From: DATGUP01 sp035301265
GTDB taxonomy: Bacteria > Bacillota > Bacilli > Bacillales > Amphibacillaceae
DNA: 64,000 bases
NCBI GenBank assembly: GCA_035301265.1
Contig: DATGUP010000001.1
Location: 1-64,000 of the forward strand
Direction: 5' to 3'
Part shown: positions 60,194 through 64,000 of the stretch, in pieces
How positions within the stretch are numbered: position 1 is the stretch's first letter
How the letters are laid out: each line of letters begins with the position of its first letter
Made by a program: the position numbers and the translations under genes
Notes under the pieces: generated by a model
Databases searched by the model: none
Told to the model about the DNA's origin: nothing
What the model saw: only the letters and a program-made list of their open reading frames with translations

Positions 60194-60790
60194 TTAATGC
60201 ATCTTTTCATATTCCTGTATCATCATTTCATAATTGAGGGCACCGAAAGCCTTATTATGAATCGTTCCATCGGAGTTGATCAAAAACGATGTCGGAATCG
60301 GTTGAATCTGGTATTGACTTGCAACTTGTGTGTTCTCATCCAATAACACATCGAAAGTCATACCGTAATCCTCAACAAAATCGGTAACAACTTTTTCACT
60401 GCTTTCTGTCGACGTTAGATTCACAGCCAAAATAGTGACATCTTTATCTTCAAAAAATCGTTGCATATCCGGTACCTCCGCACGACAAGGTGGGCACCAT
60501 GTCGCCCAAAAATTTAGCATCACCTTTTCACCCCGATAATCGGACAGATTGACTGTTTCACCTTCTAACGTGTTCAATTCAAAATCCGGGGCCACATTTC
60601 CGATTTCAAGTCCTACTTTTTCCGTTGTGTCGCCATCATCCTCTCCAGTGCTGTCCGCCGCCGTGCTTACACCCTCTTCAACCGTATAGTCACGATCCGA
60701 ATCCGCCGACTCATCCGATTTAATAGCAAAATCATATACCGCCCAAGCAAACATGCCGACAATCACTATAACAACCAGCGCTTTTCGCAT
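60194..60790 (-). CDS. ResA/TlpA-type membrane-anchored thiol-disulfide oxidoreductase (1)
   Basis: Extracytoplasmic thioredoxin with one N-terminal membrane anchor (residues 5-22), an acidic linker (26-60) and a TlpA domain. The active site is WATWCPPC, C99 and C102. FELNTLEGETVNLSDYRGEKVMLNFWATW and PTSFLINSDGTIHNKAFG mark the family. It would reduce or oxidise disulfides outside the membrane with electrons from a CcdA-type protein. It is a paralogue of the gene at 61661-62260. True ResA has CEPC; CPPC here differs, so the role may not be cytochrome c maturation. Confidence 0.82.
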   Translation of the reverse strand: MRKALVVIVIVGMFAWAVYDFAIKSDESADSDRDYTVEEGVSTAADSTGEDDGDTTEKVGLEIGNVAPDFELNTLEGETVNLSDYRGEKVMLNFWATWCPPCRAEVPDMQRFFEDKDVTILAVNLTSTESSEKVVTDFVEDYGMTFDVLLDENTQVASQYQIQPIPTSFLINSDGTIHNKAFGALNYEMMIQEYEKMH

Positions 60791-60835
60791 CGAATCACTC
60801 TCCCGTTTGAGCTTTTATCCCATGTTTAGATGAAT

Positions 60836-61492
60836 CTATGATGACGCTCTGTTTCGCAGAGATATAAACAATAAGACAACGCCTATAATGAATAGAAGAC
60901 TTAAAAACCACGGTGCCATCATATAGCCAAACACGGTTGTATACGGCATCCATATAGAAAGTAATAGCTGTCCAAAGCTCCAACACGTAAATACACTATA
61001 AATGAGCGTTTGTTTATTGATATGTTTTTCCAAGAATAAAACAAACATAATCAAGACAAACAACAGTCCTAAATATAAATAGTTCCAGTTACCATGATTT
61101 TCCGTGCGTATGAGCTGGATGAACTCATACGTAAATGAGGCGAACAAAAACACGTATAAAAATGTATGTAACATTTTTTGTATATCGATTTTTTGTAGCC
61201 ACTTTTTAACGCCGATATGAATCATGCTCAACAACACCGCTAAATAAAAAGCAGACGACTGTCCGGGATATGCCAATACAGTTAAAGGATGATGCAAAAA
61301 GGTAACTATATTCAATAAGATCTTCCCGATCCAAAAATAAATGACAAAATTAACGAGCAAAGATATAGCAGCATCTAATTGCTCCTTTTTTTCTGCTTTT
61401 TCAAGCGGGCTTAAGATATAAAAAAGGACAGCTCCTATCATGAAACTACTAGCTAAAATGGCAATGGGAATGAGAACAGAAAAAGATGCCAT
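60836..61492 (-). CDS. hypothetical membrane protein between two TlpA genes
   Basis: 218-residue membrane protein with six to seven predicted helices and few charged residues, no family I can name. It lies 45 bases upstream of the first TlpA gene, in the same direction, and downstream of the second TlpA and ccdA. It may therefore be part of a thiol-redox or electron-transfer unit; this is position-based. No conserved Cys pairs are seen. Confidence 0.55.
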   Translation of the reverse strand: MASFSVLIPIAILASSFMIGAVLFYILSPLEKAEKKEQLDAAISLLVNFVIYFWIGKILLNIVTFLHHPLTVLAYPGQSSAFYLAVLLSMIHIGVKKWLQKIDIQKMLHTFLYVFLFASFTYEFIQLIRTENHGNWNYLYLGLLFVLIMFVLFLEKHINKQTLIYSVFTCWSFGQLLLSIWMPYTTVFGYMMAPWFLSLLFIIGVVLLFISLRNRASS

Positions 61493-61594
61493 CGCGGGTC
61501 CTCCAGTTGACCTTTCATTTAGCCTTATGATACATGTTTAGTATGAAAGTGGCTGAAAATAACTTAAAGATTATGAACGCATGATAATATTAAA

Positions 61595-61624
61595 TAAAAA
61601 CGCTTGGCTATCCAAGCGTTTTAA
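61595..61624. terminator. terminator after the second TlpA gene
   Basis: AAAACGCTTGG (61597-61607) and CCAAGCGTTTT (61612-61622) form a tight stem-loop; on the minus strand it is followed by TATTT. It separates the ccdA-TlpA pair from the membrane-protein gene. Confidence 0.85.
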
Positions 61625-61660
61625 CACTATATGATAAACCAAATGACAGCGATAGTGCAA

Positions 61661-62260
61661 TTATTCCATTTTCTCCAATTGCTCGGCCATGAGATCATAG
61701 TCCATGGGGCCCATAGCAATATATTGGATATGGCCGTTTGAATCAATCATATATGTCGTCGGATAAGCCTGAACTTGATAAGTTTCAGAGACTTCCGAAT
61801 CAACATCCAATAAGACTGGAAACGTCATTGCAAACTCATCGACAAATTCGATCACATCATCTTCGCTTTTTTCTGATTCAGTCATGTTGACGGCCAAAAT
61901 TTCTACATCTTCGCTATCATATAGTTTTTGAAAATCGGGTATTTCTTCTCGGCATGGCGCGCACCAAGTTGCCCAAAAATTAACGATCACGCGCTCCCCT
62001 TGCAAATCTGATAAACGCACCACCGTATCCTCCTCCAATGTTTCCAGCTCAAAATCAGGTGCCATCTGACCTAGTTCCGTTCCCACCTCATCCGATTCCT
62101 CAATATCTTCTGGATTTGGTGGTGGTGACGTAATCATATTACCGTTACCTACCATATCGTCATTTCCACCGTTATCTGATGAGCTAGCAAACTCATATAC
62201 GGTCCAGCCAAGCATACCGACAATACCGACTATGACGAGAACTAAAACAATTTTTCGCAT
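61661..62260 (-). CDS. ResA/TlpA-type membrane-anchored thiol-disulfide oxidoreductase (2)
   Basis: 199-residue paralogue of the 60194-60790 product: membrane anchor (3-21), an Asn/Gly/Pro-rich acidic linker (25-62) and a TlpA domain with active site WATWCAPC (C100, C103). FELETLEEDTVVRLSDLQGERVIVNFWATW and PTTYMIDSNGHIQ follow. The ATG at 62260, preceded by GGAGG, begins 17 bases after ccdA ends, so the two genes form an operon in which CcdA would recycle this thioredoxin. Confidence 0.83.
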   Translation of the reverse strand: MRKIVLVLVIVGIVGMLGWTVYEFASSSDNGGNDDMVGNGNMITSPPPNPEDIEESDEVGTELGQMAPDFELETLEEDTVVRLSDLQGERVIVNFWATWCAPCREEIPDFQKLYDSEDVEILAVNMTESEKSEDDVIEFVDEFAMTFPVLLDVDSEVSETYQVQAYPTTYMIDSNGHIQYIAMGPMDYDLMAEQLEKME

Positions 62261-62277
62261 TGTTGATTGCCTCCACG

Positions 62278-63036
62278 TCATCCTAGTCTTGATAACCATG
62301 TATCCTGTACTAAATCAAGCAAAAATCCTGCAATTTGCGGCATGAAGCCAAAGAATAAAACAAGCCCCATAATCACCATAATAACGCCCCCGATCTTCAT
62401 GATCACCTCGCTATGTCGGACAATCCATTTTGTCGATCCGAGGAAAAAAGTTAACACGAAAAACGGGAGTGAAAACCCAATCACATATGTGATCGTATAA
62501 AACAATCCTTGGTTCGGATTGGTAGCCGCAAGGGCCAAAATAGAGCCAAAAATCGGTCCGATACACGGTGTCCATCCGGCGGCAAAACCGAGTCCCGCAA
62601 CAAACGTACCTAAGTAGCTAACCGATTGTTTGGAATACTGGAAACGCCTTTCTTTCATTAATGCCGGAATCTGAATCCAACCTGCCACAAACAGTCCCAT
62701 CACGATGATTAAAATGCCGGCAATGCGTTGAATAAACAAACCCGAATCGCCAACAAGCAACGTTTGCGCCCATTGTCCCAGGAATGATGCGCCGGCACCG
62801 AGACTGATAAATACGAGCGAAACTGCCAGCAGGAAAAATAAAGAATGGCTCATTAATTGCCGGCGAATTTTAGAATTTTTATCGCCTTGCAATTCTTTAA
62901 CACTGATGCCTGTAATATAAGACATATAAGCCGGAAAAATCGGCAATACACAGGGGGACAAAAACGAAAGTACCCCAGCTCCAAGTGCCAGAAACATTCC
63001 GACAATCAACATTGTATCGGCTTCAATTCCGCTCAT
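62278..63036 (-). CDS. ccdA: CcdA cytochrome c biogenesis/thiol reductant transporter
   Basis: Six-helix membrane protein of the DsbD beta-domain family that passes electrons from cytosolic thioredoxin to extracytoplasmic thiol proteins. The two conserved Cys motifs are FLSPCVLPIFPAYMSYITG (C about 29) and GWTPCIGPIFGSILAL (C about 157). 252 residues is normal. In B. subtilis CcdA serves ResA and StoA; here the neighbour TlpA genes are likely partners. The start has GAGGGG upstream. Confidence 0.9.
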   Translation of the reverse strand: MSGIEADTMLIVGMFLALGAGVLSFLSPCVLPIFPAYMSYITGISVKELQGDKNSKIRRQLMSHSLFFLLAVSLVFISLGAGASFLGQWAQTLLVGDSGLFIQRIAGILIIVMGLFVAGWIQIPALMKERRFQYSKQSVSYLGTFVAGLGFAAGWTPCIGPIFGSILALAATNPNQGLFYTITYVIGFSLPFFVLTFFLGSTKWIVRHSEVIMKIGGVIMVIMGLVLFFGFMPQIAGFLLDLVQDTWLSRLG

Positions 63037-63341
63037 AATAACCCCTCTTTCAGTAAATCATGCACCGAACAATAGCGCTCAAACCTATTGTACCACGATC
63101 CATCCGCTCTTTGTCTGGATGCCGTTCATTTGTCATGATGTTTTCAAATTTTATGGTGTCGATCGATTAAGCGTTTAAACCATGGTAAGTGCTGCTGTAG
63201 TGTTTCATATGAATCATTTTCCCATTCAACCTCCACCCTTATGAAAATTTGATGAAAAAAGATGCTTTCTGATCGCTTCCATCATTTTGTCATTATTGGA
63301 GTATGCTAGTCGACGATGTAAACCAGATCCAGCGTAACATC

Positions 63342-63350
63342 TGCTATAAT
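63342..63350 (+). promoter_or_regulatory. extended -10 promoter of the P1 peptidase gene
   Basis: TG-C-TATAAT, 42 bases before the start codon. The rest of the gap 63037-63341 shows no gene; it is divergent spacer between ccdA and this gene. Confidence 0.5.
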
Positions 63351-63391
63351 TTATTTAAATCTTACTTTTCTACAGAAAGCGAGGAATCCAC

Positions 63392-64000
63392 ATGTCCCTG
63401 CAAAAAGGTGAGAACAATGCCATCACAGATGTTGCCGGTGTTCAAATCGGCCACGTCACACTTTATGAAAAATTGAACGAAACAGACACGATTTGCACTG
63501 GTGTGACAGCCATTTTGCCGCACGGGGGAAATATTTTCCAAAAAAAAGTGCGGGCCGCATGCCACGTTATCAATGGTTACGGAAAAACAGTCGGTCTTGT
63601 CCAAATTGATGAATTAGGCCTTTTAGAATCGCCGATTATGCTGACCAATACATTCAGCGTTGGCGCCGTCATGCAAGGGACATTAGAATACATGCTGAGA
63701 ATGGATGAAACAATTGGTGATACAGCGAGCTCACTTAACATCGTTGTCGGCGAATGCAATGACAGCTATTTAAATGCAATGAGACTCAGAGCAATTAAAC
63801 CCGAACATGCCATCCAGGCGATCCAACAGGCTAAAAATGGACCTGTCGAACAAGGGGCGGTCGGTGCCGGAAAAGGGATGATCTGCTTTGGGTATAAAGG
63901 CGGGATCGGTACAGCTTCACGCATCATCCAGACGGCCGGGTCAAACTATACCGTCGCCTGTCTCGTTCTGAGCAATTTTGGAAGGCGCGAAGACGCCTTG
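63392..64000 (+). CDS. DmpA/P1 family peptidase, 5' part
   Basis: Self-processing aminopeptidase of family S58 (DmpA-like). The first 203 residues are in the window and the gene continues past the right edge. Visible motifs are ITDVAGVQIGHVTL, CTGVTAILPHGG, VNG-like VINGYGKTVGLVQIDELGLLESPIMLTNTFSVG, VVGECND, GAVGAGKGMICFGYKGGIGTASR and LVLSNFG. The Gly-Ser autocleavage site lies just beyond the edge, so it cannot be checked. The ATG at 63392 follows GCGAGGA. Confidence 0.88.
   Translation, partial: MSLQKGENNAITDVAGVQIGHVTLYEKLNETDTICTGVTAILPHGGNIFQKKVRAACHVINGYGKTVGLVQIDELGLLESPIMLTNTFSVGAVMQGTLEYMLRMDETIGDTASSLNIVVGECNDSYLNAMRLRAIKPEHAIQAIQQAKNGPVEQGAVGAGKGMICFGYKGGIGTASRIIQTAGSNYTVACLVLSNFGRREDAL

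Overview
The window is a chromosomal segment of a spore-forming, low-GC Gram-positive bacterium of the Bacillaceae. Evidence for this is a gamma-type SASP gene (sspE), a PdaA-type cortex deacetylase, PerR, CtsR-controlled clpE, MreBH, and gene order that follows Bacillus subtilis (ygzB-perR-bcp-ygaD-ygaC, yfhQ-yfhP, yfhH-recX-yfhF, and the yfkD/yfkH/yfkJ group). I cannot name the genus. No tRNA, CRISPR array or intact insertion sequence was seen.

Layout. 1-240: 5' end of a 16S rRNA gene on the minus strand with its leader; two tandem promoters lie further upstream (to about 330). 0.5-12.7 kb: housekeeping and stress genes (ygzB, perR with a PerR box, a D-2-hydroxyacid dehydrogenase, bcp, a K+ channel, an ABC exporter, a DUF402 phosphatase, sspE, mutY, yfhP, yfhH, recX, yfhF) and, at 11.64-11.80 kb, a cluster of DnaA boxes. 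12.8-16.1 kb: a secreted metallo-beta-lactamase-fold protein and clpE with two CtsR operators. 16.4-28.3 kb: a Gram-positive Tad (Flp-type) pilus locus, all on the minus strand. It encodes CpaB/RcpC, TadZ, TadA, TadB, TadC, an Flp pilin, TadE- and TadG-like proteins, a von Willebrand A lipoprotein, a large repeat-rich secreted protein and several unknown membrane proteins. One of these has a decayed partial duplicate. 28.5-42.1 kb: mbcS-type acyl-CoA synthetase, a 5'-truncated PAS-GGDEF gene, pdaA, an NhaC-type antiporter, a gene-poor decayed stretch (33.7-35.2 kb), the yfkD-yfkJ group, an SRAP protein, plsC, a CAP protein and mreBH.

42.2-54.5 kb is the most interesting region. Two convergent gene sets together encode what looks like a complete route from L-lysine to crotonyl-CoA. 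The minus-strand operon has an aminotransferase, a ThDP-dependent 2-oxoacid decarboxylase-like enzyme, an ALDH, L-lysine 6-dehydrogenase, an IclR regulator and a DUF3870 protein. The plus-strand operon has a class III CoA-transferase, an acyl-CoA dehydrogenase carrying the glutaryl-CoA dehydrogenase Arg-x3-Ser signature, and a GabD/DavD-type ALDH. The proposed order is lysine, aminoadipate semialdehyde, 2-aminoadipate, 2-oxoadipate, glutarate semialdehyde, glutarate, glutaryl-CoA, crotonyl-CoA. The decarboxylation by an acetolactate-synthase-like enzyme is the inferred and unusual step. The plus operon has a promoter followed by a two-hairpin leader ending in a terminator. The minus operon has a promoter with a perfect 15-base palindrome just downstream.

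54.8-64 kb: an unknown protein, the thiD-thiM-thiE operon under a TPP riboswitch, a TerC-family protein, a C45-type Ntn hydrolase, a CcdA plus two ResA/TlpA-type thioredoxins, and the start of a DmpA/P1-family peptidase that runs off the edge.
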